Shown here in pieces: positions 1 to 7,934 of a stretch of DNA of 23,147 bases. This DNA comes from DATEHG01 sp041691295 (GTDB lineage: Bacteria; Gemmatimonadota; Gemmatimonadetes; Gemmatimonadales; GWC2-71-9): assembly GCA_041691295.1 (NCBI GenBank), contig JBEPVA010000031.1, forward strand, positions 1 through 23,147. Direction: 5' to 3'. The notes beneath the pieces are model-generated. The model was not told the origin of the DNA. It ran no database searches and saw nothing but the letters and a program-made list of their open reading frames with translations. Position 1 is the first letter of the stretch, and each line of letters opens with the position of its first letter. The position numbers were made by a program, and so were the translations under genes.

Positions 1-38
1 TTTCCCGATGACAGGATCCCGGAGTCGGTTTCGTACGA

Positions 39-68
39 TCCGTGCTCGTCCGCGGGCTTCCGCGGCCT
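39..68. repeat. 10-bp-period repeat (three units)
   Basis: Three consecutive decamers TCCGTGCTCG, TCCGCGGGCT and TCCGCGGCCT lie just before the first gene. The same series recurs at 14009-14038 and in inverted orientation at 13874-13903, so it is a dispersed intergenic repeat. The bases before it (1-38) show no gene end that I can recognise. Confidence 0.7.
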
Positions 69-96
69 ATTGCTGTTCACCAGCGGCCACACTGCC

Positions 97-765
97 ATGA
101 TCGCCTGTCGATCCTTGTCAAAGAGCTACAAGTCCGGCGACCGTGACCTCACGGTGCTGAAGGATATCACCTTCGAAATCGAGTCGGGCGGGTTCGTCGC
201 CATCGTGGGCCCTTCGGGCAGCGGCAAGACCACACTGCTCGGCCTGCTCGCCGGCCTCGACCGCCCGAGCACCGGCACAGTAACCCTTGACGGCCAGGAC
301 ATCGGCGCGCTCGACGAGGATGCCCGCGCCCTGGTCCGGGGCGAAAAGGTCGGCTTCGTGTTCCAGTCCTTCCACCTGATCCCGACCCTCACCGCGCGCG
401 AGAATGTCATGGTCCCGCTTGAGCTCCGCGGTCAGCCGGCGGGCCCCCGCGCCGATGAACTGCTGGAGCGGGTCGGGCTGGGCGGCCGGGGTCATCACTA
501 TCCGGCGCAGCTCTCTGGTGGCGAACAACAGCGGGTGGCCCTGGCCCGGGCCTTCTGCCATCGGCCCCGCATCCTGTTCGCCGATGAGCCGACCGGCAAT
601 CTCGACTCCGCCACCGGCAGCACCATCATCGACCTGATGACGGGATTGAACCGCGACTACGGCACCACTCTGGTCCTCGTCACCCATGACAGCGATCTGG
701 CCGACCGGACCCGCCGAGTGATCCGGCTGGCCGACGGCGCGATCATCAGTGACGGCGCCCCGTGA
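97..765 (+). CDS. ABC transporter ATP-binding protein (LolD/MacB/YbbA-like)
   Basis: This is the cytoplasmic nucleotide-binding subunit of an ABC system that would power the membrane partner encoded next. In the 222-aa product the Walker A motif GPSGSGKT is at about 38-45, the Q-loop Gln at 90, the signature LSGGEQQ at 139-145, Walker B ILFADEP at 159-165 and the H-loop His at 197. All catalytic elements are intact and the length is normal for the LolD/MacB/YbbA class. I chose the ATG at 97. An in-frame TTG at 70 would add nine residues but lies against the decamer repeat, and neither start has a clear Shine-Dalgarno. The stop TGA overlaps the next gene's GTG (GTGA), which implies translational coupling. 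The pairing with a large two-FtsX-domain permease points to the YbbA/YbbP type. The substrate is unknown; lipid, lipoprotein or toxin extraction from the inner membrane is usual for this class. Confidence 0.93.
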   Translation: MIACRSLSKSYKSGDRDLTVLKDITFEIESGGFVAIVGPSGSGKTTLLGLLAGLDRPSTGTVTLDGQDIGALDEDARALVRGEKVGFVFQSFHLIPTLTARENVMVPLELRGQPAGPRADELLERVGLGGRGHHYPAQLSGGEQQRVALARAFCHRPRILFADEPTGNLDSATGSTIIDLMTGLNRDYGTTLVLVTHDSDLADRTRRVIRLADGAIISDGAP

Positions 766-3359
766 AGCCATTGCCGTTCGTGGTGGCCATGGCGTGGCGC
801 GAAGGAAGGGCCGCGCGCCGCCGGCTGCTGCTGCTCACCTCGGCCATTGCGGTTGGCGTCGCTGCCCTCGTGGCCATCAACTCCTTCACTGATAACCTGT
901 CCCGCTCGGTCGATGATCAGGCCAAGGCACTGCTGGGTGCCGACCTGGTGGTCAACTCGCCATCAGCACCGACTGGCAAGCTGCTGACGTTGATCGATTC
1001 GATCGCCAAGGCGCCGGGCCGAGCCAGGGCAGCGGTCACCAGCTTCTCGGCCATGGCGTACGTCACCCGCACCAGTGGAGTCCGGCTCGTCGAGGTGGCC
1101 GCGGTCGAGCCCGGCTATCCGTTTTATGGCGATGTGAAGACCGCGCCGGCAGGCGGCTGGGCGGCACTACAGGCCACCCCAGGCACTCTCGTCGACCCCG
1201 GCGTCCTGACTGCACTGGATGCCCACATCGGTGATACCCTCGCGGTTGGCGAGGCCAGGTTTGTCATCGCCGGCACGGTCGACAACTTCCCCGGCGACGG
1301 CAGCATCCGCTCGGCGTTTGGCCCTCGCATCTTCATCCCGGCCAGATATCTCGCCGCAACCGGGCTGCTCACCTTCGGCTCGCGGGCCCAGTACAAGACG
1401 TTCATCAAGCTGGCCCCCGACGAAAAGACCGAGCCGGTCGCCAAACAGTTCCGCAAGCCCATCTCGGCCGAGCGTGGCCGGATCAGGACGGTGGAGGAGG
1501 ACCAGGAGCGGCTGAAGTCATTCCTCGATCAGCTCGGTCGCTATCTCGGACTGATCGCGCTGGTGGCGTTGCTGCTGGGTGGACTGGCGGTGGCCAGCGC
1601 GGTGCAGGTCTTCATCAGGCAGAAGCGCGAATCGATTGCGGTGCTTCGCTGCCTCGGCGCTTCAACCCGCCAGCTGTTCTCGGTGTATTTGCTGCAGGCC
1701 GGCGCGATGGGGCTGCTGGGGAGTATCCTCGGTGCCATGCTCGGGGCGCTGATTCAACTCGGACTGCCAAGGGTGCTGAGCGGACTGCTGCCGCTCGACG
1801 TGTCGGTCCAGCTGTCGTGGGGTGCGATTGCGCAGGGCATCGGGGTCGGGGTCTGGGTGGCGCTCGCCTTTGCGCTGCTGCCGCTGCTGGCCATCCGGAA
1901 GGTGGCGCCGCTGGTGGTGCTGCGGCGGCCGTTCGAGGAGGGAGAGAAGAGCCGCCCCGATCGCTGGGTTATGCTCGCGGCCCTGGTGCTGGCGCTAAGT
2001 GTGGCGGGGTCGGCGGCGCTCCAGGTCCGCAATCTCGTTCGCGGGGCGATCTTCGCCGGGGGCGCTGGGGTGGCGCTGCTGGTACTGTGGCTGGCGGCGC
2101 TCGGACTGGTCCGCACGCTCAAGCGGTGGTTCCCCCATTCGCTGCAATACGTCTACCGCCAGGGGCTGGCCAATCTCTATCGGCCCGCCAATCAGACGGT
2201 GCTCGTGGTGCTCTCGCTCGGGTTCGGCGGGTTCCTGCTCACGACCGTTGCACTGATGCAGCAGAACCTGCTCAGCTCGTTCAATCTCGACCGGGCACCC
2301 GATCGACCTAACCTCGTGCTGTTCGACATCCAGCCTGACCAGCTCGCCGGGCTCGATTCACTGCTCGATGCCGACAAGATCATCCACCGCGGCGCCGTTC
2401 CCATCATCCCGATGCGGATCTCGGCGCTCAAGGGCAAGCCGGTCTCGCAATTGCTGGGTGACACCACCGCGCGGGAAGGCGGCGATGGCGAGCGCCCCGG
2501 CCGCTGGGCCTTGCGTCGGGAATTCCGCTCGACCTACCGGGACACCGTCGTCGCGTCCGAAAAGGTCCTGACCGGCAAATGGTGGGACCAGCTCAAGCAG
2601 GACCGGTTTGCCAGCCGGGGATTGGGATACACCGCCACTGACACCGTACCGATCTCGATGGAGGTCGATGTGGCCGGGGAACTCGGCGTGACCATCGGCG
2701 ATGCCATCACCTGGGATGTGCAGGGTCTGCCGATCGTTACCCGGGTCACCAGCCTCCGCACCGTGGACTGGGCCCGGTTCGAGCCCAACTTCTTCATCGT
2801 CTTTCCCAATGGCCCGCTCGACAAGGCACCGCAGATGCTGGTCTCGCTGGCCCGGGTGCCCGATGCCGCGGCGCTGGGACTGCTGCAGCGGCGAGTGGCG
2901 GAGCGGTGGCCCAACATCACCTCGATCGATCAGTCGCTGGTCCAGCGCACCATTGAGGGAGTGGTGGATCGAGTGGTACTGGCCATCCGGTTCATGGCGC
3001 TGTTCAGCCTGGCCACCGGCGCCATCGTCCTGGTCGGCGCGGTTGCCGCCAGCCGGCTGCAGCGGCTCCGCGAAGCGGTGCTGCTCCGGACCCTCGGTGC
3101 CACTGGCAGCCAGGTAGCCCGCATCCTCGCGGTAGAATACGCCTCGCTCGGCGTGCTATCGGCCGTCGTGGCGCTGGGCCTGGCGCTCGCGGCCGGCTGG
3201 GCGCTGATGAAGTGGGTGTTCGAAGTACCGTTCGTGCTGCCGGCCGCCTCACTGGCAGTGCTCCCGGCCGGCCTGATTGTGCTGACGGTGTCGGTCGGGC
3301 TCTGGAGCAGCCGGGATGTGTGGCGGAGGGCGCCGTTGGAGGTGCTGCGGGAGGAGTGA
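762..3359 (+). CDS. ABC transporter permease, YbbP-like with two FtsX domains
   Basis: This 865-aa inner-membrane protein has the layout of YbbP/COG3127 permeases. There is an N-terminal transmembrane helix at about 22-42, then a large extracytoplasmic region to about 255. A central membrane block at about 258-500 follows, with the first FtsX helices and additional helices. A second extracytoplasmic region runs to about 740, and a C-terminal FtsX domain of three helices ends the protein. Each FtsX domain is followed by a cytoplasmic motif of the type RQKRESIAVLRCLGAS or RLQRLREAVLLRTLGAT, typical of the family. Translation starts at GTG inside the ATPase stop codon region (4-bp overlap), so the two are one operon. 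The family belongs to the type VII ABC mechanotransmission class. The cargo cannot be told from sequence. The stop TGA lies inside the first unit (AGTGAAC) of a heptamer array. Confidence 0.92.
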   Translation: MKPLPFVVAMAWREGRAARRRLLLLTSAIAVGVAALVAINSFTDNLSRSVDDQAKALLGADLVVNSPSAPTGKLLTLIDSIAKAPGRARAAVTSFSAMAYVTRTSGVRLVEVAAVEPGYPFYGDVKTAPAGGWAALQATPGTLVDPGVLTALDAHIGDTLAVGEARFVIAGTVDNFPGDGSIRSAFGPRIFIPARYLAATGLLTFGSRAQYKTFIKLAPDEKTEPVAKQFRKPISAERGRIRTVEEDQERLKSFLDQLGRYLGLIALVALLLGGLAVASAVQVFIRQKRESIAVLRCLGASTRQLFSVYLLQAGAMGLLGSILGAMLGALIQLGLPRVLSGLLPLDVSVQLSWGAIAQGIGVGVWVALAFALLPLLAIRKVAPLVVLRRPFEEGEKSRPDRWVMLAALVLALSVAGSAALQVRNLVRGAIFAGGAGVALLVLWLAALGLVRTLKRWFPHSLQYVYRQGLANLYRPANQTVLVVLSLGFGGFLLTTVALMQQNLLSSFNLDRAPDRPNLVLFDIQPDQLAGLDSLLDADKIIHRGAVPIIPMRISALKGKPVSQLLGDTTAREGGDGERPGRWALRREFRSTYRDTVVASEKVLTGKWWDQLKQDRFASRGLGYTATDTVPISMEVDVAGELGVTIGDAITWDVQGLPIVTRVTSLRTVDWARFEPNFFIVFPNGPLDKAPQMLVSLARVPDAAALGLLQRRVAERWPNITSIDQSLVQRTIEGVVDRVVLAIRFMALFSLATGAIVLVGAVAASRLQRLREAVLLRTLGATGSQVARILAVEYASLGVLSAVVALGLALAAGWALMKWVFEVPFVLPAASLAVLPAGLIVLTVSVGLWSSRDVWRRAPLEVLREE

Positions 3360-3382
3360 ACAGCGAACCGGGAACAGCGAAC
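3355..3382. repeat. Heptamer array, AGCGAAC type
   Basis: Four units AGTGAAC, AGCGAAC, CGGGAAC and AGCGAAC run without interruption. The first unit contains the stop codon of the permease gene. Confidence 0.7.
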
Positions 3383-3399
3383 GGGCACTATTCTCCAAA

Positions 3400-3530
3400 G
3401 CACCTCATCCAGAGGGAGGAAAGCGACCGAAGGACCCGGCCCGCGGCAATCGGACGTGGCCAGCCATTGGAATGGTCGAGCAGGTCCCTCGGAGCCCTCG
3501 CTTGGCGAGGGCCTCCTCGGGATGAGGTGC
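3400..3530. repeat. 131-bp palindromic REP/RIME-like element
   Basis: The ends form a perfect 11-bp inverted repeat: GCACCTCATCC at 3400-3410 and GGATGAGGTGC at 3520-3530. Near the right end there is an 8-bp hairpin, GCCCTCGC (3494-3501), loop TTG, GCGAGGGC (3505-3512). The outline (CCTCATCC end, inner hairpin, CTCCTCGGGATGAGG end) resembles the mosaic palindromic elements of alphaproteobacteria. It carries no ORF that I believe. Confidence 0.65.
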
Positions 3531-3552
3531 GGTGAGGTCCGCCCCCTCCGGC

Positions 3553-3608
3553 TCTTGACTCCCGACTTCCGTCTCTCGACTCTTGACCATCGTCCCTCGA
3601 CTCAGGAA
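3553..3608. repeat. Heptamer array, TCTCGAC type, ending in the fabI ribosome binding site
   Basis: Eight in-phase units: TCTTGAC, TCCCGAC, TTCCGTC, TCTCGAC, TCTTGAC, CATCGTC, CCTCGAC and TCAGGAA. The last unit contains AGGAA, seven bases before the fabI ATG, so the array edge doubles as its Shine-Dalgarno sequence. Confidence 0.75.
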
Positions 3609-3615
3609 CTGATCC

Positions 3616-4527
3616 ATGCTCCCAATTGATCTCTCCGGCAAACGGGCCTTCGTCGCTGGCGTGGCGGATGATGGCGGATTTGGCTTCGCGATCGCCAAGT
3701 CGCTGGCCGAGGCCGGAGCATCGGTGTCAGTCGGCACCTGGCCGATGGCCATGAACATCTTCCTCAACATGCTGGAACGGGGCAAGATGGACAGCTCGCT
3801 GACCCTCTCGAACGGCAGCCGGATGGCGTTCGAGAAGATCTACGCGCTCGATGCGGCCTACGACACCCTGGCCGATGCCCCGGCCGATATCCGCGACAAT
3901 AAGCGCTACAAGGAGCGGGGCGATTTCAGCATCGAGGGAGTGGCCGCGGCCATGAAATCCGATTTCGGCGACCAGCCCCTCGATATCCTGGTGCACAGCC
4001 TGGCCAACGGGCCCGAGGTCAAGAAGCCGCTGATCGATACCAGTCGCGCCGGGTATCTCTCCGCCATCGGAGTGAGCGCTTACAGCATGGTCTCGATGGT
4101 GCGGACCTTTGCCCCGATGATGCGGCCGGGTGGCTCATTCCTGTCACTGACCTACATGGCGGGTGAACGGGTTATTCCCGGCTACGGCGGCGGCATGTCG
4201 ACCGCCAAGGCGGCGCTCGAATCCGACACCCGCACCCTGGCCTACGAAGCCGGCCGGCGCCACGGCGTCCGGATCAACACGATCTCGGCTGGACCGTTCG
4301 GATCACGCGCGGCCACCGCCATCGGCTTCATCGGGATGATGATCGAGTACTGCCGGGCCAACTCTCCACTGCCCCGGGCGCTCGACGCGATGGAGGTCGG
4401 CGCCACCGCGGCCTTCCTGGCCAGCCCGCTGGCGGCGGCCATTACCGGCACCACGATCTACGTCGACAACGGATATCACGCGATGGGAATGGCCGTCGAC
4501 CCCAGCCCGCTTAAGACCGAGTCGTGA
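3616..4527 (+). CDS. fabI: Enoyl-[acyl-carrier-protein] reductase, plant/chlamydial type
   Basis: The 303-aa product catalyses the NADH-dependent last step of each fatty-acid elongation cycle in the cytoplasm. The N-terminal nucleotide-binding stretch is GVADDGGFGFAIA at about 15-27. The active site shows Tyr180 (in LTYMAGERVIPGY), Tyr190 and Lys198. The Tyr-x7-Lys spacing and the segment GGGMSTAKAALESDTR are those of the plant/chlamydial enoyl reductases rather than the Tyr-x6-Lys of E. coli FabI. An insert at about 55-105 (the LSNGSRMAFEKIYALDAAYD region), also present in plant enzymes, makes it longer than the usual 260 aa. AGGAA sits seven bases before the ATG. The stop overlaps the next start by four bases (GTGA), placing fabI first in an operon with the DUF423 gene. 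Confidence 0.95.
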   Translation: MLPIDLSGKRAFVAGVADDGGFGFAIAKSLAEAGASVSVGTWPMAMNIFLNMLERGKMDSSLTLSNGSRMAFEKIYALDAAYDTLADAPADIRDNKRYKERGDFSIEGVAAAMKSDFGDQPLDILVHSLANGPEVKKPLIDTSRAGYLSAIGVSAYSMVSMVRTFAPMMRPGGSFLSLTYMAGERVIPGYGGGMSTAKAALESDTRTLAYEAGRRHGVRINTISAGPFGSRAATAIGFIGMMIEYCRANSPLPRALDAMEVGATAAFLASPLAAAITGTTIYVDNGYHAMGMAVDPSPLKTES

Positions 4528-4895
4528 GTACCCGTTTCATGGCAGGCGCAGCGTCAGTGCTCGGCGCGCTCGCCGTAGCGGCCGGCGCCTTTGGCGCCCA
4601 TGCGCTCCGGTCACAGATCACCCCCGAGCTGTTGAGCGCCTTCGAAACTGGGGTCCGCTACCAGATGTATCACGCCCTGGCCCTGTTCGGGGCGGCGTGG
4701 ATGGCGGGGCATGGAGCCATCCCCGAGGCTGCCTGGGCCAGCCGGTTCTTCATCCTCGGCACCATCCTCTTTTCGGGCAGCCTGTACGGCCTGGCGTTGA
4801 CCAACGATCACCGTCTCGGTGTGGTCACCCCGATTGGCGGCGCCTGCTTCATCGTGGGCTGGATCGTCCTTGCCATGGGCGCCCGAAAGATCTGA
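4524..4895 (+). CDS. DUF423 (YgdD-like) membrane protein
   Basis: A 123-aa integral membrane protein with about four hydrophobic helices. The family hallmarks are present: GAFGAHAL at 22-29, TGVRYQMYHALALF at about 42-55, and the C-terminal run GTILFSGSLYGLAL followed by TPIGG and a GW pair. The length is typical. DUF423 proteins are inner-membrane proteins of unknown biochemical function. The GTG start overlaps the fabI stop by four bases, so it is probably expressed by coupling to fabI. The next gene begins seven bases after its stop. Confidence 0.9.
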   Translation: MSTRFMAGAASVLGALAVAAGAFGAHALRSQITPELLSAFETGVRYQMYHALALFGAAWMAGHGAIPEAAWASRFFILGTILFSGSLYGLALTNDHRLGVVTPIGGACFIVGWIVLAMGARKI

Positions 4896-4902
4896 CCGGG
4901 CC

Positions 4903-5541
4903 GTGGCCGTGACCGACCAGATCGGTTCACCCTATCCCGAACTGCTGCGCCAGCTCGATCAGTGGTTTGCCGGAGCGGAGGCGCGCAATCCCGGTGTCAT
5001 TCCCTGCCGGCCGGGCTGCACCGCCTGCTGCAACGGTCCTTTCGATATTTCGGTGGCCGATGTGCGGCTGATCCGCGGGGCAATGGGCCGTCTTGATCCT
5101 GACATCCGCGCCGGCGTGTTGAGCCGAGCGGTTCAGCTGGCCGAACGGATCCTCGAGCTGGAGCCGGGGTGGTCCGCGCCGTGGGATATCGCTGCTATTG
5201 GTGACGAGCGGTTCGACCGGATCAGCGAGGCCCTGTCCGATGTTCCCTGCCCGATGCTGGACTCGTCCGGCGCCTGCGTGATCTATGAGGACCGGCCGTT
5301 GATCTGCCGCTGGATGGGATTGGGAATGGAGGCCGAGGATGGCCGGTCCATCGACAATGGCTGCCCGATCCAGGAGCAGTTTCCCGACTATGCGGCGCTA
5401 CCCAACGAGCGGTTCGGGCTTGATCCATTCGAGATGCGGGAGGCGGCCTGTCTCGAGGATGCCGCTGAGGCGTTGCTGGGGGATGCGGCGGGGCATGGGT
5501 TTGAGACGACGATCGCGCTGGCCGTGAGCTTTGCGCCCTAG
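4903..5541 (+). CDS. YkgJ-family cysteine-cluster protein (putative zinc/iron chelator)
   Basis: The 212-aa soluble protein carries the YkgJ pattern. There is a CxxxCxxCC cluster (Cys35, Cys39, Cys42, Cys43), then CPMLDSSGACVIYEDRPLICR with Cys116, Cys125 and Cys135, and later Cys154 in NGCPIQE. Eight conserved-type cysteines and the C-x-iYe-RP-x-x-CR motif are usual for members annotated as zinc- or iron-chelating. Some relatives modify or assemble metal sites, but no reaction is established here. The frame stays open upstream to 4819 inside the DUF423 gene. I prefer the GTG at 4903, seven bases after that gene's stop; a second GTG at 4909 is possible. It is probably the third gene of the fabI operon. 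A heptamer array starts directly after its TAG. Confidence 0.85.
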   Translation: MAVTDQIGSPYPELLRQLDQWFAGAEARNPGVIPCRPGCTACCNGPFDISVADVRLIRGAMGRLDPDIRAGVLSRAVQLAERILELEPGWSAPWDIAAIGDERFDRISEALSDVPCPMLDSSGACVIYEDRPLICRWMGLGMEAEDGRSIDNGCPIQEQFPDYAALPNERFGLDPFEMREAACLEDAAEALLGDAAGHGFETTIALAVSFAP

Positions 5542-5562
5542 GCCGTGAGCCGTGAGCGGGAA
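5542..5562. repeat. Short heptamer array, GCCGTGA type
   Basis: Units GCCGTGA, GCCGTGA and GCGGGAA begin one base after the upstream TAG. An apparent GTG start for the next gene at 5545 falls inside this array and is therefore doubtful. Confidence 0.6.
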
Positions 5563-5622
5563 TTGAAAACGAGCTCTGTTGATCTGTTGCTTGCTTTCGG
5601 CCAACGGCCGGATGGAGTCGCG

Positions 5623-6099
5623 ATGAGTGTGTTGACAGCCTTATTCCGTGGGACAGGCGCCCACGCCGACTCGATATCCTGCTTCGAGGGGCTGACCCTC
5701 GAGCTGGCCGGCCGGCGGCTGCCCCGGACCCAGCATAGTATCTGGAAGGAGCTCTGGCATCTGAACTACTGGATGGACCACGAGCTCCGTTCGATTGCCG
5801 GGCCCGAAGTGCCGACGCCCGAGCATGCATCGGCCAGCTGGCCGGATGCGCCCGACCCGCCGGATGCAGCCACCTGGGAGGCCGGGCGCGCCCGATTCGA
5901 GTCCCAGATCAATCAGTTCATCGCGCTCGCCAGCAACCTGACTGACGGCGATCGGATCGTCCACCCCAAGGCCGGGGAATCGGTGCGCGACGTGCTGATC
6001 CAGATGATCGCGCACAATAGCTACCACATCGGCCAGGTGGTCCAGATGCGGCGGGCGTTCGATGTCTGGCCGCCGGCGGGTGGTGGGGATACGTGGTAG
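5623..6099 (+). CDS. DinB-fold protein (putative metal-dependent transferase/hydrolase)
   Basis: The 158-aa product has the DinB/YfiT four-helix-bundle signature. His46 (in KELWHLNYW) and the C-terminal pair His131 and His135 (in AHNSYHIGQVVQMRR) form the usual three-histidine metal site. Superfamily members include thiol-dependent S-transferases and damage-induced proteins; the substrate here is unknown. The frame is open from a GTG at 5545, but that lies in the heptamer array. The ATG at 5623 has GGAG five bases upstream and gives a normal family length, so I use it. The gene sits on the same strand as the fabI unit but is separated by 81 bases, so it may have its own promoter. A second, unrelated-looking DinB protein is encoded at 22544-23023. 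Confidence 0.85.
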   Translation: MSVLTALFRGTGAHADSISCFEGLTLELAGRRLPRTQHSIWKELWHLNYWMDHELRSIAGPEVPTPEHASASWPDAPDPPDAATWEAGRARFESQINQFIALASNLTDGDRIVHPKAGESVRDVLIQMIAHNSYHIGQVVQMRRAFDVWPPAGGGDTW

Positions 6100-6103
6100 G
6101 GCA

Positions 6104-6217
6104 GCCGTTGGCTCTTAGCTTTTGGCCGTTAGCGAACAGCTCGGATACCATTTTGAATCGTGGCCCCTTTGTTCCCGCGGTTTTCTCCAATGGCTAACGG
6201 CTAATGGCTAAAGGCCT
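6104..6217. repeat. Inverted heptamer cassette, GCCGTTA/GGCTAAC arms
   Basis: The left arm at 6104-6145 has six 7-bp units that each begin GC (GCCGTTG, GCTCTTA, GCTTTTG, GCCGTTA, GCGAACA, GCTCGGA). A spacer of 44 bases follows. The right arm at 6190-6217 has ATGGCTA, ACGGCTA, ATGGCTA and AAGGCCT. The arms are in opposite orientation. The right arm provides the ATG of the following gene. Confidence 0.7.
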
Positions 6218-7934
6218 GTTCGTAGCGATCCTCGCTCTTGCCCTCCCGACAGCAGTCAGCGCCCAGACCGACTGGCCCCTCCACGGCCACGACCTCGGCG
6301 GCCAGCGGTACTCTCCGCTCACCACCATCGATACCAGCAACGTGGCACGGCTGGCGCCAGCCTGGAGCTATCACAGCGGTGTCACCGCCACCTTCCAGAC
6401 CACCCCGATCGTGATCGGCGATCAGATGTACCTGTCGCTGCCGTTCAGTTCGGTGGTGGCACTCGATGCCCGGACCGGGCGAGAGAGATGGCGATACATC
6501 CATACCCCACGAACCACCAAACTCTGCTGCGGCCCGGCCAACCGCGGGGTGGCGGTGGCCGGCGGCAAGATCTACGTCGGAACTGTCGACGGCCGGCTGA
6601 TTGCGCTCGATGCCAGGTCGGGAACGGTGCTGTGGGATATCACGGTGGCAAAGTATGCGGGGACGACGGAAGCCACGGCCCAGCTCACCGCCGACGACCC
6701 GATGTCCCACGTCGGCGCCAACGGCTCGACCGGTGTTGGAATCGGCGCCGCGCCGCTGGTCCATGATGGCAAGGTGTTCGTCGGGATTGCGGGAGTGGGC
6801 TACGGGCTTCATCCTGACAAGGGGCTGTCGGTCGTCGGGGTCTCGGGCCAGTACGGCCGGCCCGGACTGATGGCGGCGTTCGATGCCAGGACTGGAAAGG
6901 AACTCTGGCACTTTGATGTAACGGGTCCGGGCTGGGAAGGTTCATTCCGCGCCACCACCCCCGACGGGGTCTCGCTCAATCGTCAGGTCGAGGCAGAAAG
7001 AGCCGCCGCCGCCCATGATTCCGCCTGGCGTTTCGGCGGCGGCTCGATCTACGCCACACCGGTGATCGATGTCAGCCGGCACCTGCTGATTTTCGGCACC
7101 GGCAATCCGTCCCCGCAGATGGCTGACGCCTCCCGCCCGGGCGACAACCTGTACACCTCCTCGCTGGTGGCTCTCGACTACCGTACCGGCAAGATGGTCT
7201 GGTACTACCAGCAGATCCCCCACGATCGCTGGGGTTACGACGTGGCCAGCTCGCCGGTCCTGCTCGACCTGACCATCGACGGCAGGTCGGTACCCGCCGT
7301 GGCGCAGGCCAGCAAGACCGGCTGGGTCTTCGTGCACGACCGGGTTACCGGCGTCCTGCTGTTCAAGTCCGAGGCGTTCGTGCCCCAGACCAACCTGTTC
7401 ACTCCGCCGCAGCCGGGTGAAGGCGTGGTCATCGCACCCGGCATCGCTGGCGGCGCCAACTGGTCACCCTCGGCCTATGACGCCGGCCGGAAGCTGTTCT
7501 TTGTCGATGCCCTGAACTTGCCGACCCGCTATGTGGCGCATGAAGCGCCGAGGCCGGATGGCAGCGTGCTGCAGTACGCCAGCACCCAGAACACCGGTGA
7601 GGGAAGCGGGACACTCACTGCGCTCGATCTGGGCAATAAGGGGACGATCCGCTGGCAGCTCAAGACTGATGAGCCGCTGATCGGAGGGGTGCTGGCAACA
7701 GCGGGCGGGCTAGTGTTCACGGGAATCGGGCGCGGGGTCTTTGCCGCTCTGAATGGCGGCACCGGCCGCCAGCTCTGGTCCTGGCACGGCGAGGCCGGCG
7801 TTAATGCACCGCCAATCAGCTACTCCATCGACGGAAAACAGTACGTTGCCGTAGCGGTTGGGGGCAACGCACTGTTCGGGTTCAAGCAGGGGGATCTGGT
7901 GGTGGCGTTTGCGCTGCCTGACAGCGGCCATTAG
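6204..7934 (+). CDS. Secreted PQQ-dehydrogenase-like beta-propeller protein
   Basis: The 576-aa precursor has a clear signal peptide (cleavage near AVSA|QTD at residue 20), so it acts in the periplasm. The mature part is an eight-bladed quinoprotein propeller of about 555 residues: the N-terminal WPLHGHDLGGQRYSPL opening, adjacent cysteines Cys108-Cys109 followed by NRGVA, several GxLxALDAxTGxxxW blades, FGTGNPSP at 297-304, and PGDNLYTSSLVALD. There is no CxxCH, so no fused cytochrome c domain. Against methanol and ethanol dehydrogenases, the metal-ligand Glu (SGAE motif) seems replaced by Gln216 in SGQYGRPG. The catalytic Asp of the HDEWDY motif is Gly344 in HDRWGYD, with Asp346 kept. Canonical alcohol oxidation is therefore uncertain; a divergent dehydrogenase or binding protein is possible. 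The start ATG and stop TAG both lie within heptamer units, and no Shine-Dalgarno is visible. Confidence 0.85.
   Translation: MAKGLFVAILALALPTAVSAQTDWPLHGHDLGGQRYSPLTTIDTSNVARLAPAWSYHSGVTATFQTTPIVIGDQMYLSLPFSSVVALDARTGRERWRYIHTPRTTKLCCGPANRGVAVAGGKIYVGTVDGRLIALDARSGTVLWDITVAKYAGTTEATAQLTADDPMSHVGANGSTGVGIGAAPLVHDGKVFVGIAGVGYGLHPDKGLSVVGVSGQYGRPGLMAAFDARTGKELWHFDVTGPGWEGSFRATTPDGVSLNRQVEAERAAAAHDSAWRFGGGSIYATPVIDVSRHLLIFGTGNPSPQMADASRPGDNLYTSSLVALDYRTGKMVWYYQQIPHDRWGYDVASSPVLLDLTIDGRSVPAVAQASKTGWVFVHDRVTGVLLFKSEAFVPQTNLFTPPQPGEGVVIAPGIAGGANWSPSAYDAGRKLFFVDALNLPTRYVAHEAPRPDGSVLQYASTQNTGEGSGTLTALDLGNKGTIRWQLKTDEPLIGGVLATAGGLVFTGIGRGVFAALNGGTGRQLWSWHGEAGVNAPPISYSIDGKQYVAVAVGGNALFGFKQGDLVVAFALPDSGH

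Noticed and set aside
118..771. 217-aa minus-strand frame opposite the ABC ATPase
   Set aside because: It mirrors a fully conserved ATPase with no independent start signal.
5545..5622. GTG-started N-terminal extension of the first DinB protein
   Set aside because: The GTG is in the heptamer array and the extra residues are not DinB-like; the ATG at 5623 has a good Shine-Dalgarno.
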